In this document: one piece after another, positions 10,141 through 19,617 of the stretch
Position numbering within the stretch: position 1 is the stretch's first letter
Layout: every line of letters starts with the position of its first letter
Source of the DNA: Prochlorococcus marinus str. MIT 0918
GTDB taxonomy: Bacteria > Cyanobacteriota > Cyanobacteriia > PCC-6307 > Cyanobiaceae
Assembly: GCF_027359415.1 (NCBI RefSeq)
Contig: NZ_CP114780.1
Coordinates: 1,572,764-1,636,763, forward strand
Direction: 5' to 3'
Length of the DNA: 64,000 nucleotides
The notes under the pieces: generated by a model
What the model saw: only the letters and a program-made list of their open reading frames with translations
The model's database searches: none
What the model was told of the DNA's origin: nothing
Program-made: the position numbers and the translations under genes

Positions 10141-10731
10141 TTAAGGAGTTTCTAAAACACGATTGAATTCTAATGGACCATGTTCTGACCCCCAAATCTT
10201 TCTATTCGTTTTAAGATCAAAACCTTCATCGAGGCTAATAAATTTATCTTTATCAAGAAATACTTTGCTTAAAAGGTATGTTTCCTTGCCATCTTTTTCG
10301 ATTATACATTTATAATTCTTATTAAGATATCCATAATATGTATTAGCTTTAATTTCAATGAAATTCATCTCACAACTTTTTCTTAGCAATAGTTTATCTT
10401 TTTTAATTGACTTTAAAAGTTCTGATCTAAACCCCCCTCCTGCAATTCGCTCCTGATTTAAGATCTTATAATTCTTTAATATTAGAATATTATCTTTTAT
10501 TGATAATTCATGAACTGCTTGTCTATATGGTTCCCATGGAGAGTAATCATAGCTTTGTTCAGAGTATATGCTTAAACCTTTTAATAATGATGAGGGTAAT
10601 TGCCTAAAGTAAATATTAATATGAGCAAATAAACTTGGGGAATTAAATGATTGAATTTTATTGCTAAATTTACCACATAACATATTCAGAAATACTATTT
10701 CAGAGGATTCATCAGAAATTATCTTTGACAC
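10141..10731 (-). CDS. cpeT: Bilin lyase of the CpcT/CpeT family
   Basis: The protein resembles CpeT/CpcT lyases, which attach bilin to the beta-165-type cysteine (C163 of CpeB here). Visible family features are an N-terminal MLCGKFSNKIQS segment, INIYFRQLP, a YSEQSYDYSPWEPYRQ block that matches the PYR-containing core, and LRKSCEMNF. The open frame extends to a TTG at 10767 inside cpeS. GTG at 10731 gives a start 8 bp past the cpeS stop and a family-like N-terminus of 196 residues, so I chose it. It is last in the minus-strand unit ppeC-orf-cpeS-cpeT. Confidence 0.8.
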   Translation of the reverse strand: MSKIISDESSEIVFLNMLCGKFSNKIQSFNSPSLFAHINIYFRQLPSSLLKGLSIYSEQSYDYSPWEPYRQAVHELSIKDNILILKNYKILNQERIAGGGFRSELLKSIKKDKLLLRKSCEMNFIEIKANTYYGYLNKNYKCIIEKDGKETYLLSKVFLDKDKFISLDEGFDLKTNRKIWGSEHGPLEFNRVLETP

Positions 10732-10738
10732 TTTAACT

Positions 10739-11260
10739 TTAAAATATTTTACGTAATTCAGAAGCAAATGAGGTTTGCAGAATAGATTTATTTTTTAATG
10801 ATTTAATTACTGATGATCGACATCTTAAATTACTATTAATAAACCATATTCTCTCTTCAGCGACTGTTTCCTCGTATTCTGTTGATAATATTAGTGTGCA
10901 ATCTGATAGGAAATGATAATTCGAAATTGATTCAATCTTTTCAGCATAACCTAGGCTTTTTAATATCATTCCTGAGTTGGATTTATTTTGTATAGGGATT
11001 AAAAGGCTAGAACCTTTAAAATCATCTTTGTCTGACCAGTCAGAAATTCCTTCCCACTCTATTTTGAAGGGGCAAGTAGGTGTCCTTTGTGAATATTGAC
11101 TCTTATTTAGATAATACTGGACTTGAGAATCATCTTGTTTAAGTTTTGTGATTTTTATATGGCTGACAATCTCTTCAAATTGCTTGAAAGCAAGTGAATG
11201 TCCACTTCTCATTGAATTCCATTCGCCCTCACTTTTATTGATAAACTCTTCAATCTCCAT
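10739..11260 (-). CDS. cpeS: Bilin lyase of the CpcS/CpeS family
   Basis: A 173-residue lipocalin-like CpeS/CpcS family protein. Supporting motifs are the N-terminal IEEFINKSEGEWNSMRSGHSLAF and the C-terminal EERIWFINSNLRCRSSVIK, the latter close to the WFxNPNLRLRxS block of the family. CpeS ligates phycoerythrobilin to beta-82 (C82 of CpeB here). The start overlaps the upstream 62-codon gene by 11 bp, consistent with translational coupling. The strand and close packing place it in one transcript with ppeC and cpeT. Confidence 0.88.
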   Translation of the reverse strand: MEIEEFINKSEGEWNSMRSGHSLAFKQFEEIVSHIKITKLKQDDSQVQYYLNKSQYSQRTPTCPFKIEWEGISDWSDKDDFKGSSLLIPIQNKSNSGMILKSLGYAEKIESISNYHFLSDCTLILSTEYEETVAEERIWFINSNLRCRSSVIKSLKNKSILQTSFASELRKIF

Positions 11261-11438
11261 CTGGATTATTTGATGATTTAATGGAGTTCATATTTTCATT
11301 GTTATCACTCCCTTGCTGAATCATTCTAACCATCGAATCCACCATCATAGACATTGCCATTGGGACTTTCTTGCCAGAGGGCGTTTGAGATGATTGGTCT
11401 CCAGGTTTTGTATTGGATGGAGGCCTTTTAATGTTCAT
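11250..11438 (-). CDS. Small protein in the ppeC operon, unknown function (62 aa)
   Basis: I do not recognise a family. It has a hydrophilic Pro/Ser/Lys-rich N-terminus, a short amphipathic helix VPMAMSMMVDSMVRMIQQG that is unusually methionine-rich, and an Asn/Ser-rich tail. Start ATG lies 12 bp after the ppeC stop, and its end overlaps the start of cpeS by 11 bp. This tight packing supports a real gene. Its position suggests a role in phycoerythrin assembly or lyase function, which is inference. Confidence 0.6.
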   Translation of the reverse strand: MNIKRPPSNTKPGDQSSQTPSGKKVPMAMSMMVDSMVRMIQQGSDNNENMNSIKSSNNPDGD

Positions 11439-11450
11439 ATTTCTAATACT

Positions 11451-12242
11451 CTAATTATAAATTACGCTATCACTTGTAGCAAAACCTTTTCTAAATGAAG
11501 CTGTTTTTATAAAACTTGATGTCTTGCTTCCACATGGGGAGTTCCAACACCTTTGATAAGGGACTGTATCTGCTCCAAAGAATTCTTCATATTCTAATGA
11601 ATTAATTAAAGTATCTATATGACCTTGAAATCCTATTTTCTTAATTAAACTAATATTATTTTGAAGCTCTTTAATGTTAAGGAGTGGCCTTCCTAATAAA
11701 TGCATAAAATTAAGCTCTATAAATCTTGTTTGACTTACTTTTTCAAAAAAGTTGGAACGATACAAGTTTGATTGTGCTAAGCCTCTTATGAATTCTCTAA
11801 TTGGTATATCTCCATTTCTTAAGCGTCTTTCAAGATCTATCAATCTTTGACTTTGCATGATATGTATATTCCCAAATATTTGCTTATATGATGCAATAAT
11901 AGCTATTTGAAGAGATTGATCACTGAAAGGAGAAAATTTTTTATAAGTAAATAACTTATTTGCAGTATGTGTATATTTAAGGCCAATACTATTTCTTTGT
12001 TTTATATACCTTTCCCTTTTATAGAGTGATCTTGACTGTATTGCAGAGTATGCATCGCTTGAATTTGATTTAGAGGTATTTACAAATAATTGTTCTTGAC
12101 CAGGCATGCATGCACTTCTTATATGCATAATATATGAAGTGTCTTTGCTTCCAGAAGCCCTTGTTTTCCCATAGCTAAATGATGCTCGATCGCTAATATC
12201 TGATAATTTAATTTCGAATTGATGTTTTGAAATAAATGGCAT
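11451..12242 (-). CDS. ppeC: Phycoerythrin-associated linker polypeptide PpeC
   Basis: A 263-residue linker. Residues of about 105-240 form one phycobilisome rod linker domain with the landmarks YKQIFGN, QSQRLIDLERRLRNGDI, IREFIRGLAQS, LYRSNFFE and FMHLLGRPL. The first 100 residues resemble the N-terminal extension of MpeC-type gamma-like linkers and include C45 in SACMPGQ. MpeC carries a bilin on a cysteine in this area, so a chromophore on C45 is possible but unproven. The fold would sit inside a PE hexamer. First gene of the minus-strand unit continuing to cpeT; its upstream gap to the transporter gene is 41 bp. Confidence 0.88.
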   Translation of the reverse strand: MPFISKHQFEIKLSDISDRASFSYGKTRASGSKDTSYIMHIRSACMPGQEQLFVNTSKSNSSDAYSAIQSRSLYKRERYIKQRNSIGLKYTHTANKLFTYKKFSPFSDQSLQIAIIASYKQIFGNIHIMQSQRLIDLERRLRNGDIPIREFIRGLAQSNLYRSNFFEKVSQTRFIELNFMHLLGRPLLNIKELQNNISLIKKIGFQGHIDTLINSLEYEEFFGADTVPYQRCWNSPCGSKTSSFIKTASFRKGFATSDSVIYN

Positions 12243-12283
12243 AATACCAATTCCAGTCTAATGAATGAAAGAATAATGAATGA

Positions 12284-13666
12284 TTAACTATCTAATTCAG
12301 ACATCATTATAGCTTCCATTTTTGCAGAAGTATCTTTTTTAAACCTATTGATACTTACATTGTTAAGTAGATATATAGATATGATAATAATTACTATTTC
12401 TATTGAGAAAACAAAAGAGAATGAGGCCATAGGATTATTTATAAAGGCCCTTCCTAAAGTTAATAATCCACCGCCAGCTAATTTCCCCATAGCCCTAGAT
12501 AGAGCCTGAGCAAGCCCCCATACTCCCACAAATGTTCCAGCAACCTCTGGTAAAGTAAGGTCAAGCATTAGAGATAAAGCACTATTTGTTGCTATTCCTG
12601 CTGATATGCCGAAAATAAATAAAACACTAAAGAGTAAATTACTATTTTCTACTGCACCACTTATAATTAATAGCCCTAAAGACATAGCAATCATCCAACA
12701 GCCAAGTTTTGCCGAAGAGAATTTTCCTATTTTAGGTATAATTAATAACCCTCCTATTAATAGTCCAAAAAGTGTTCCTATACCCCAATAAGCATTAAGT
12801 AAAGTAGTCTTAGAAATAGGTAAATTAAATACTTCCGCTCCAAAGCTTTCAAGTATAGGATCTTGGAGAAAAAGTCCTAAGGTATAACAAATCAAAAAGC
12901 TAAAGAAAATAAAAATTTGTTTACTAGAGGTAATTAAAGACCAGGCAGATTTTAATCCTATTTCTTTATTTTTACGGTCACCTAGTTCATTTTTATTTAA
13001 GCCTTTTGGCTCTATACCCCAACATGAAGTTAATACAATTAAAAATATTATACTACTTACTCTAAGCATAAATTTTTGAAGTGTTGGTTGTAATAGTGCT
13101 GGATCAGTTATCCCATCTAAATTTTTAGTTGTAATTGAAATTGCAATAGCCCCAACTACAATCCCGATTGTTAACATGCACCAAATTATACCAACAGCTT
13201 TAGGCCTTTCTTTTTCAGTTGTTAGATCAATAACCAGAGCTAAATAAGGCGTAGTAGACATTGATATGGCTAATCCATACAATGCAAATAATGTACATAA
13301 GCCAATTACACTTAATGTAATTGTCTCCCATGAACCTTGTTGTAATGCTTTTCCAGTTGAGAAAATTATGGGTATTGATAATACAGCTAAAGAACAAAAA
13401 GCTATAGACCCTATATAAATATATGGAGTTCTTCTTCTGCCTCTAATTGGCCATCTATCTGAGATATTCCCAAAAAGTACCCGTGTAGGAGCAACTAGTT
13501 GCTCAAAAGCCAATCCTCCGCCTACAAGTAATGCAGGGAATGCTAGCTCAGTAATCATAATTCGATTGAGCATCCCTGCGAAGATTACTGCTAGAGAACC
13601 TAAGCATCCCTGAAATAATCCAAGTCTCAGTAGATTAAGAATCGGCAATTGCGTTTTTTTATTCAA
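12284..13666 (-). CDS. PucC-like (BCD family) major facilitator transporter
   Basis: A 460-residue polytopic membrane protein with about 12 predicted segments. The N-terminal block has LLRLGLFQGCLGSLAVIFAG and NRIMITEL, then GGGLAFEQLVAPTRVLFGNISDR and RGRRRTPYIYIG. This is the signature pattern of the BCD/PucC family, which assists (bacterio)chlorophyll-protein antenna assembly. In Prochlorococcus such proteins are annotated as possible chlorophyll MFS transporters. The substrate is unknown. Start is a TTG at 13666. It lies just upstream of ppeC on the same strand and might be read through into it. Confidence 0.8.
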   Translation of the reverse strand: MNKKTQLPILNLLRLGLFQGCLGSLAVIFAGMLNRIMITELAFPALLVGGGLAFEQLVAPTRVLFGNISDRWPIRGRRRTPYIYIGSIAFCSLAVLSIPIIFSTGKALQQGSWETITLSVIGLCTLFALYGLAISMSTTPYLALVIDLTTEKERPKAVGIIWCMLTIGIVVGAIAISITTKNLDGITDPALLQPTLQKFMLRVSSIIFLIVLTSCWGIEPKGLNKNELGDRKNKEIGLKSAWSLITSSKQIFIFFSFLICYTLGLFLQDPILESFGAEVFNLPISKTTLLNAYWGIGTLFGLLIGGLLIIPKIGKFSSAKLGCWMIAMSLGLLIISGAVENSNLLFSVLFIFGISAGIATNSALSLMLDLTLPEVAGTFVGVWGLAQALSRAMGKLAGGGLLTLGRAFINNPMASFSFVFSIEIVIIIISIYLLNNVSINRFKKDTSAKMEAIMMSELDS

Positions 13667-13745
13667 GATGGTTTTCTTGTAATTTAATTATCTTATCTAT
13701 AGATGATTAATATTATATAAATTCTATTTTTTATAATGATTTTTG

Positions 13746-13967
13746 TTATTCAAGGTTAAGTAAGCGTAAACGAAATTTTGCTACGCTTATTGCCTTAGAA
13801 GGAGAAGATTTGATAAAGGGGTGATCTTTGTTCTTTTCAATAATTTTTTTTATTTTTTCTTCTTTTGTTAGCTTTTTATTGCCTATAAGCTCTTCCCTTT
13901 TCCATTCTTCATCAAAAATCATTGCAAAACTATCTGCATTATTATAGGTATTACTTTGGCTATGCAT
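13746..13967 (-). CDS. Small charged protein, unknown function (73 aa)
   Basis: No family recognised. The middle is strongly Lys/Glu-rich (KKLTKEEKIKKIIEKNKDHP), probably helical, and the C-terminus is AKFRLRLLNLE. No signal peptide or membrane segment is visible. Clean ATG at 13967 with an AT-rich upstream region of about 260 bp before tRNA-Phe, in which I see no further gene. It could be the first gene of the transcript leading into the PucC-like transporter (80 bp downstream). Confidence 0.5.
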   Translation of the reverse strand: MHSQSNTYNNADSFAMIFDEEWKREELIGNKKLTKEEKIKKIIEKNKDHPFIKSSPSKAISVAKFRLRLLNLE

Positions 13968-14228
13968 ATTGGGAAAGTCCTTTTGCTCAATTATTAACTA
14001 CATTATATGAGATTTTCTTTATATGACCTTTTGAGAGCCATGTTTTATAGATTTACTTTATGAAAAATTGCTTTATGCATTAAAAATATTTTAAGAAAAT
14101 TTGATATAAGTACTGTTTATTGATTTGATAGCAGAGTGAGGTTTATAAAGTTAAATATTCTTTAATAGGAATTAATGTAACCATTGCTGTTATGAATGAT
14201 TTTTATGAGGTTATGGAATAAAGAATGG

Positions 14229-14301
14229 TGCCAGGACGCAGATTTGAACTGCGGACACGGCGATTTTCAGTCGCCTGCTCTACCAACTGAGCTATCCCGG
14301 C
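14229..14301 (-). tRNA. tRNA-Phe(GAA)
   Basis: Complete cloverleaf on the minus strand: acceptor GCCGGGA, D arm AGCTCAGTTGGTAGAGC, anticodon loop CTGAAAA with GAA, T arm CGCAGTTCAAATCTGCG. CCA is not encoded. Confidence 0.97.
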
Positions 14302-14431
14302 AAATAGGTCTGGAATGAATTCCTAGCTTTTATTTTATATCAACGCTAATTACTATGAGGCAAAAATCTTTGATTTATGAACTCTTGGTTTCTTGGAAGC
14401 TGTTAAGTCGCTCAAGATTTTTTGGGAAATT

Positions 14432-15667
14432 TTATGACATTGTTTTTAAGGCTAGACGTGCAACCCCTTCTGCTGGTTGATTTGTGCAGGTGTGTATAGG
14501 GACACCAATCATCCTTTCTCTAATGCGCCTCCATTGTGGATTCCTAGAGCCACCTCCGATAGTAATGATCTTTTTGGGATTATCTAATGTAACCTCTGAA
14601 ATTTTTTCCCAACCTAGGGCTTCTATTTTAGCCAGCCCTTCTAGGATCCCATGGAGATATAAAGAATCACTGATTGGCCTTGGTTCTAGAATGGGCCTTA
14701 AAAAAGGATCGTTAATTGGGAACCTTTCCCCTTCTGTTGTTAATGGAAGATAGGAAAGACCGCTATTTGTTTCTGGATCAATTTGTCTAGATAATTCAGC
14801 TAATAATTGATCATTAAAGAATTTTTTTAGAATAATACAACCAGTATTTGAAGCACCTCCTGCAAGCCATCTACCTCCAACTAGATGGTTTGTAATTCCT
14901 ACACCTTTGAGCGGATGTTTAACAAAGCGTTTAATGACTATGGTGCTTCCTAAGACAGTTATTCCATCAGAAGATGTTGCATCTGTTGCAAGTACTGAGG
15001 CATTAGAATCAGTAGTCCCAGCAATTATTTTAAGCGAACTAGGTAAGCCTAATTCTTTTGCTTTGCTAGGTGCAATTTCTCCAATCAAACTTCCACTTGG
15101 GACAATAATTGGTAATGACTTATTCCAGCCAAGATCTTTTAACTTGTTAGGCCAAGACTTCTTCATTAAATTCAAACCAAATCGAATATTGTTACCTTCT
15201 TCACCCCAAGACCAATCATCTAAAAACCAACCACTTATCCAATCTGCCTGGTGTCTTAATAATATATCTTTACCATATTTATCAATAAGATGAAAAGCTC
15301 TTGCTATAGAGCTGTTTGTATAAAACCAGCTAGATTTTTTATTGAAAAGTTTCTCAAGCTTAGTATATTTATTAATACATTGATTATAGTAAGGAATGGC
15401 TAATCCTATTGGATTACCTTCATAGTCGCACCCTAAAAGTGTCCCTGAGGTTCCGTCTATAGAACAGGCTATTAGTCTACTTTTTATTTCAGAAGGTATT
15501 TTTAGAATAAGTGATTTGCAGGTATTTGACCAGTCTTTAGCATGTTCTAACCCTTTTAAATAGTGTTCTGAAGCGCTGTATATAAGCTTTTGATTGTTAT
15601 TAATAATTGCTAGTCGAACACCACTAGTCCCCAGGTCAATTCCTAGTACTAAATCTTTTTCTTTCAT
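14432..15667 (-). CDS. FGGY-family carbohydrate kinase, probable D-ribulokinase
   Basis: A 411-residue sugar kinase with the actin-like ATPase fold. It begins VLGIDLGTSGVRLAIINN (phosphate 1 motif), followed by SIDGTSGTLLGCD, GTTDSNASVLA and a phosphate 2/adenosine block ITIGGGSRNPQWRRIRE near residue 370. It is shorter than classical xylulokinase (about 490) and resembles the short cyanobacterial/plant group (SePSK, AtXK-1 type) that prefers D-ribulose. The exact sugar cannot be read from sequence. It sits 20 bp downstream of metK on the same strand. Confidence 0.82.
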   Translation of the reverse strand: MKEKDLVLGIDLGTSGVRLAIINNNQKLIYSASEHYLKGLEHAKDWSNTCKSLILKIPSEIKSRLIACSIDGTSGTLLGCDYEGNPIGLAIPYYNQCINKYTKLEKLFNKKSSWFYTNSSIARAFHLIDKYGKDILLRHQADWISGWFLDDWSWGEEGNNIRFGLNLMKKSWPNKLKDLGWNKSLPIIVPSGSLIGEIAPSKAKELGLPSSLKIIAGTTDSNASVLATDATSSDGITVLGSTIVIKRFVKHPLKGVGITNHLVGGRWLAGGASNTGCIILKKFFNDQLLAELSRQIDPETNSGLSYLPLTTEGERFPINDPFLRPILEPRPISDSLYLHGILEGLAKIEALGWEKISEVTLDNPKKIITIGGGSRNPQWRRIRERMIGVPIHTCTNQPAEGVARLALKTMS

Positions 15668-15687
15668 TCGAGGGGGATATTAGTTGG

Positions 15688-16908
15688 CTAAGTTAATTCA
15701 ATTACTTTTTCTTTTACATTCTCCCAAGGCAACATTAGATCTGGTCTCCCAAAATGCCCATAAGCTGCTACATCTTGATAAAAGCGGCCGCCTCTTTCTT
15801 TAGGTAGTTTTCTGAGATTGAATTTTTCAATAATTGCAGCTGGCCGAAGGTCGAAATTCTTTTGCACTATTTCGGTAAGTTCTTGATTGGAGAGTTTACC
15901 AGTGCCAAAAGTTTCAACCAGGATAGATACAGGATTTGCTACTCCGATGGCATAACTGAGCTGAACTTCTATTTTTTTTGCAAAACCTGCTGATACAAGT
16001 GATTTGGCTACAAATCTTGCTGCATATGCTGCAGATCTATCTACCTTGGTTGGATCTTTACCTGAAAAAGCACCTCCACCATGTCTTGCATACCCACCAT
16101 ATGTGTCAACAATAATTTTACGCCCAGTTAGGCCAGCATCCCCTTGAGGTCCTCCTACTACAAATTTTCCAGTAGGATTAACAAGAAAACGAGTGCTGTT
16201 TTTTATAGGTTTAATAGAGAGGTCTTCTGTTGCTGGCTTGACTACAAATTCCCATAAGTCTTTACTGATTTGATTTCTAATCTCTGTTTCAGAAGAGAAC
16301 CCTTCTACAATTTCAGTGTGTTGTGTAGAAATTAAAATAGTATCTATAGCAATTGGTTGATTGTTTTCATATAGAACACTTACTTGTGTTTTCCCATCAG
16401 GTAAAAGATATTTCAAAACTCCTTCATGACGAACCTTTGCCAATCTTCTGGAAAGTCTATGAGCAAGGCTAATTGGCAGAGGCATTAGCTCAGGGGTCTC
16501 ATCACAAGCAAAACCAAACATAATGCCTTGATCGCCAGCCCCTACTTTGTCGAAAGGGTCTCCATTATGATCATTCGCCTCATTGACTCCTTGAGCAATA
16601 TCAGGAGATTGTTGATCTAATGCCACTAATACCGAACAGCTGTTTGCATCAAACCCCCCTGCTTTTGCATCTCTATATCCAATTTCTTTGATTACATTTC
16701 TTATAACATTAATGAAATCTACATTTGCTTTGGAAGTGACTTCTCCCGTAATGAGACAAAGGCCTGTATTTACAACTGTCTCACAAGCAACTCTACTTTG
16801 CGAATCTTGTTCTAGAAGAGCATCTAGAATTGCATCACTAACTTGATCACAGATTTTGTCAGGATGACCCTCTGTGACAGATTCAGAAGTAAAAATGAAG
16901 CGGTCCAT
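15688..16908 (-). CDS. metK: S-adenosylmethionine synthetase
   Basis: A 406-residue Met[18 protein letters not shown] (residues 5-21) holds the ATP and metal site; [13 protein letters not shown] is signature 1 and [18 protein letters not shown] is signature 2. [20 protein letters not shown] forms the active-site lid side. It makes S-adenosylmethionine from methionine and ATP, which feeds methyltransferases in this window such as PrmC and CobI. ATG start. Likely expressed in one minus-strand transcript with the HAD phosphatase upstream and the FGGY kinase downstream. Confidence 0.98.
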   Translation of the reverse strand: MDRFIFTSESVTEGHPDKICDQVSDAILDALLEQDSQSRVACETVVNTGLCLITGEVTSKANVDFINVIRNVIKEIGYRDAKAGGFDANSCSVLVALDQQSPDIAQGVNEANDHNGDPFDKVGAGDQGIMFGFACDETPELMPLPISLAHRLSRRLAKVRHEGVLKYLLPDGKTQVSVLYENNQPIAIDTILISTQHTEIVEGFSSETEIRNQISKDLWEFVVKPATEDLSIKPIKNSTRFLVNPTGKFVVGGPQGDAGLTGRKIIVDTYGGYARHGGGAFSGKDPTKVDRSAAYAARFVAKSLVSAGFAKKIEVQLSYAIGVANPVSILVETFGTGKLSNQELTEIVQKNFDLRPAAIIEKFNLRKLPKERGGRFYQDVAAYGHFGRPDLMLPWENVKEKVIELT

Positions 16909-16938
16909 TGTTATTTAAACTTTTCCTAATTAGATTTT

Positions 16939-17736
16939 CTAGCTTTTAATTATATAAGCTTGTTGTAAACTCAATTCATCCCAATGGTGAAACATGTGAT
17001 GATATTCATATAGTAAAGGAGGGGTTTTCCAGCCTCCTGTATATCCAAGAATGATAGCTATATTACTTTCAGAGGCCATTTTTAAATCTGTATCTGAATC
17101 TCCAATTAGTGCACATTCGCTAGCCTTTAAGTTTATTAATTTACAAACCTTTTTAATAGCACCTGGACTAGGCTTTTGGGGATTGTCATCAGAGCCCAAA
17201 AAAATTGGGATTTTTTTCTCTAGCTTTTTATCTTTTAAAAAAGTATAAATTCCATTTCTAGAGTCATTGCTAATGATTGCTAGTTTTATATTATTTCTAT
17301 GCAGGATATTAATAAAATTAAGCAGTCCTGGTTCAAGTTCTTTGTATCTATATTCATGATTTGAAAAAGCCATAGTTTCATCTGCTTTGTTGAAAATATA
17401 AGTTGCATAATTTACTGCTTTTGACCAATGTTCACCAACTAGCGAGAAAACAGTAGCTGTAGATATTAAATTATCTTTTCTTGAAGCAATTGCAATTGCT
17501 CCATTAGGATTGATACCATCAAGTGTTAGCCCATAAGCTTTCAGAAGTAAGAGGTGTATCTCAGATATGAGTCTCGAAGAGTAATTGTTTTGTTTGCATA
17601 TATTTATAGCCTCTAATATCCTTTGACTAGCAAGCTTGATTAGGTGCTTTTCGCTATTAACTAATGTACCATCTTTATCAAATAAAATTCCTTTAATTTT
17701 CCCGATCGACTTTCCCCTAAGAAGGAGTTCTTGCAT
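16939..17736 (-). CDS. HAD-superfamily hydrolase (phosphoglycolate phosphatase-like)
   Basis: A 265-residue haloacid-dehalogenase family phosphatase. Motif I is LFDKDGTLVNSE at about residue 19 (nucleophile Asp and general-acid Asp), motif II is IISNDSR, motif III is KPSPGAIKK and motif IV is ALIGDSDTDLKMA. The helical cap between motifs I and II is of the C1 type, as in Gph/PGP. The substrate is not determined. It lies between the S1 protein gene and metK, with 14 bp to the former, and is probably co-transcribed with it. Confidence 0.82.
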   Translation of the reverse strand: MQELLLRGKSIGKIKGILFDKDGTLVNSEKHLIKLASQRILEAINICKQNNYSSRLISEIHLLLLKAYGLTLDGINPNGAIAIASRKDNLISTATVFSLVGEHWSKAVNYATYIFNKADETMAFSNHEYRYKELEPGLLNFINILHRNNIKLAIISNDSRNGIYTFLKDKKLEKKIPIFLGSDDNPQKPSPGAIKKVCKLINLKASECALIGDSDTDLKMASESNIAIILGYTGGWKTPPLLYEYHHMFHHWDELSLQQAYIIKS

Positions 17737-17750
17737 CGCAAATAATTAGA

Positions 17751-18857
17751 TTAAATCTCCATTGAAGCAATAGGATTATCTCCTTCTTCTGCCTGTTCGA
17801 GAAGCATTTCTTTATATTTTGCGGCCATCTCTTCTGCTTTATCAAATACTTTTTGAGGATCAGTCAGCATATCACCTGGTTCAGGTTCTAATGCTTTTGT
17901 TGAAAGCGAAATTCTACCCCTTTCAGCATCTAGATCTATTATCATAACTTTCATTTGATCATTTACATTCAATACAGAATGAGGTGTCTCAATATGTTCA
18001 TGGCTGATCTCTGAAATATGCAGTAGTCCGCTAACTCCTCCTATATCTATAAATGCTCCATATGGCTTGATTCCACGTACAGCTCCCACTACAACCTCTC
18101 CTACTTCTAAACGGTTCATCTTTCTTTCAACTAAGGCTCTTCTATGGCTAAGAACCAATCTGTTTCTTTCTTCATCAACTTCTAAAAATTTAAGAGGCAA
18201 ATATTCAGCTACAAGTTCTTCTTTGGCTTTTCTTGTACTTATATGAGACCCGGGAATAAAACCTCGTAACCCTTCTACTCTTACAAGAGCACCTCCTCTA
18301 TTTGTTGCAAACACTTCAGAGTAAATTGTTGCATCTTCTTTTTGAAGTTGCCTTACCCGTTCCCATGCTCTTTGATATTCAATACGTCGAATAGATAAAG
18401 ATAGCTGACCATCTTCATTTTCTTCGCTCATTATAAAAAACTGTCTGATCTCAGATGGTTGTAATACATCGCTGAGCCCTTCAACACGATTAATCGAAAC
18501 TTCTTGCATAGGCATAAAGGCAGCGGTTTTTGCCCCTATATCAATCATTGCTCCTTTTGTTTCTAATGCAAAGACAGTTCCATTAACGATGTCTCCTGGC
18601 TTGAAGTTGTAATCATATTTTCCTAATAATGAATCAAATTCTTCAAGGGAAAATCCAGCTCCATCAAAATCATATTTTTTGACTCTGCTATTTGGATCAT
18701 CTGCGGAAGGAATTTCTTCTGCTTGGAAAGATTCTTCTTGAGAAGATTCTTTTTCAGGAAGCGAAGAGTTTGTTTCTTTTGATTCTGCACCTGAACTGTC
18801 GCTCTCAGTGGTTTCTATTTCTACTTCTGGAACAGGTGGAGAAGAGTTTTCAGACAT
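17751..18857 (-). CDS. rpsA: 30S ribosomal protein S1
   Basis: A 368-residue cyanobacterial-type S1. An acidic Ser/Glu-rich N-terminal extension of about 60 residues is followed by three S1/OB domains: GDIVNGTVFALETKGAMIDIG (about residue 91), the EVFATNRGGALVRVEGLRGFIPGS domain and GEVVVGAVRGIKPYGAFIDIGGVSGLLH. Cyanobacterial S1 has fewer domains than the six of E. coli. It binds mRNA on the small subunit at initiation. ATG start. nrdR lies 100 bp upstream in the same direction. Confidence 0.95.
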   Translation of the reverse strand: MSENSSPPVPEVEIETTESDSSGAESKETNSSLPEKESSQEESFQAEEIPSADDPNSRVKKYDFDGAGFSLEEFDSLLGKYDYNFKPGDIVNGTVFALETKGAMIDIGAKTAAFMPMQEVSINRVEGLSDVLQPSEIRQFFIMSEENEDGQLSLSIRRIEYQRAWERVRQLQKEDATIYSEVFATNRGGALVRVEGLRGFIPGSHISTRKAKEELVAEYLPLKFLEVDEERNRLVLSHRRALVERKMNRLEVGEVVVGAVRGIKPYGAFIDIGGVSGLLHISEISHEHIETPHSVLNVNDQMKVMIIDLDAERGRISLSTKALEPEPGDMLTDPQKVFDKAEEMAAKYKEMLLEQAEEGDNPIASMEI

Positions 18858-18957
18858 GTTTTTCAGACAGTATGCCTTTTAGGCAATGCGAAAAATTTTA
18901 ACTTTTAGGCCTGCCAACCTAAAAGTTAAAGATACCCAACACTCTACACCTCAGCTA

Positions 18958-19431
18958 TTAGGTTATTGTTGCAAACTTCTTTGAAGGTTTAAAACTCTCC
19001 AAAGTATCAATAAAATCATTAATCCCATTAAATTGACGATATACGGAAGCGAAACGAATATAAGCAACCTCATTAATCTCTTTTAATTGAAAAAGTATCA
19101 TTTCTCCTAAATCTGAACTGCTTATCTCTTTTAAATTCCTCTGTTGAAGTTGAGTTTCGATTTCATCTACAATTAGTTCAATTTTTTGTGAGCTAATTGC
19201 CGTTTTTTCGCAAGCTCTTGTAAGTCCATTAAGGAGCTTACTTCTGCAAAATATTTCTTTTGCATGACTTCGTTTTATTACACTAATTGGAACAGTTTCT
19301 ACCCTTTCATAGGTAGTAAAACGGAAATCACAATTAAGACATTCTCTTCGTCTTCTAACGCATTTCCCTGCATCTGCAGAACGTGATTCGAGGACTCGGC
19401 TGTCAGTGTTTTGGCAAGAGGGGCATTGCAT
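18958..19431 (-). CDS. nrdR: Transcriptional repressor NrdR
   Basis: A 157-residue NrdR, the usual length. The N-terminal zinc ribbon is [17 protein letters not shown] with [15 protein letters not shown]. An ATP-cone domain follows ([26 protein letters not shown], with the C-terminal part FASVYRQF). NrdR represses ribonucleotide reductase genes at tandem NrdR boxes in response to nucleotides. No nrd gene is in the window. It lies between the psbB-psbT unit and the ribosomal S1 gene. Confidence 0.96.
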   Translation of the reverse strand: MQCPSCQNTDSRVLESRSADAGKCVRRRRECLNCDFRFTTYERVETVPISVIKRSHAKEIFCRSKLLNGLTRACEKTAISSQKIELIVDEIETQLQQRNLKEISSSDLGEMILFQLKEINEVAYIRFASVYRQFNGINDFIDTLESFKPSKKFATIT

Positions 19432-19573
19432 ACTGCCCTATAGATAAATTGAATTTAACTAACTTTAAGCATTCTTTCGAATTATGAGAAGGGCTAATGT
19501 AATTTAATTCTTCAAAAATATCTAAATTCCTTTATTAACAGGCTGAAGAGCGATTAATAATTTTTCATGTAAA

Positions 19574-19607
19574 TAAAAAAAATCCCCACTTTTTAAGTGG
19601 GGATTTT
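19574..19607 (-). terminator. Rho-independent terminator of psbB-psbT
   Basis: A perfect 11-bp stem AATCCCCACTT / AAGTGGGGATT (19581-19591 and 19595-19605) with a three-base loop. On the minus strand it is followed by a run of T, directly after the psbT stop codon. This is the strongest simple terminator in the window. Confidence 0.9.
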
Positions 19608-19617
19608 GAGGTGACAG

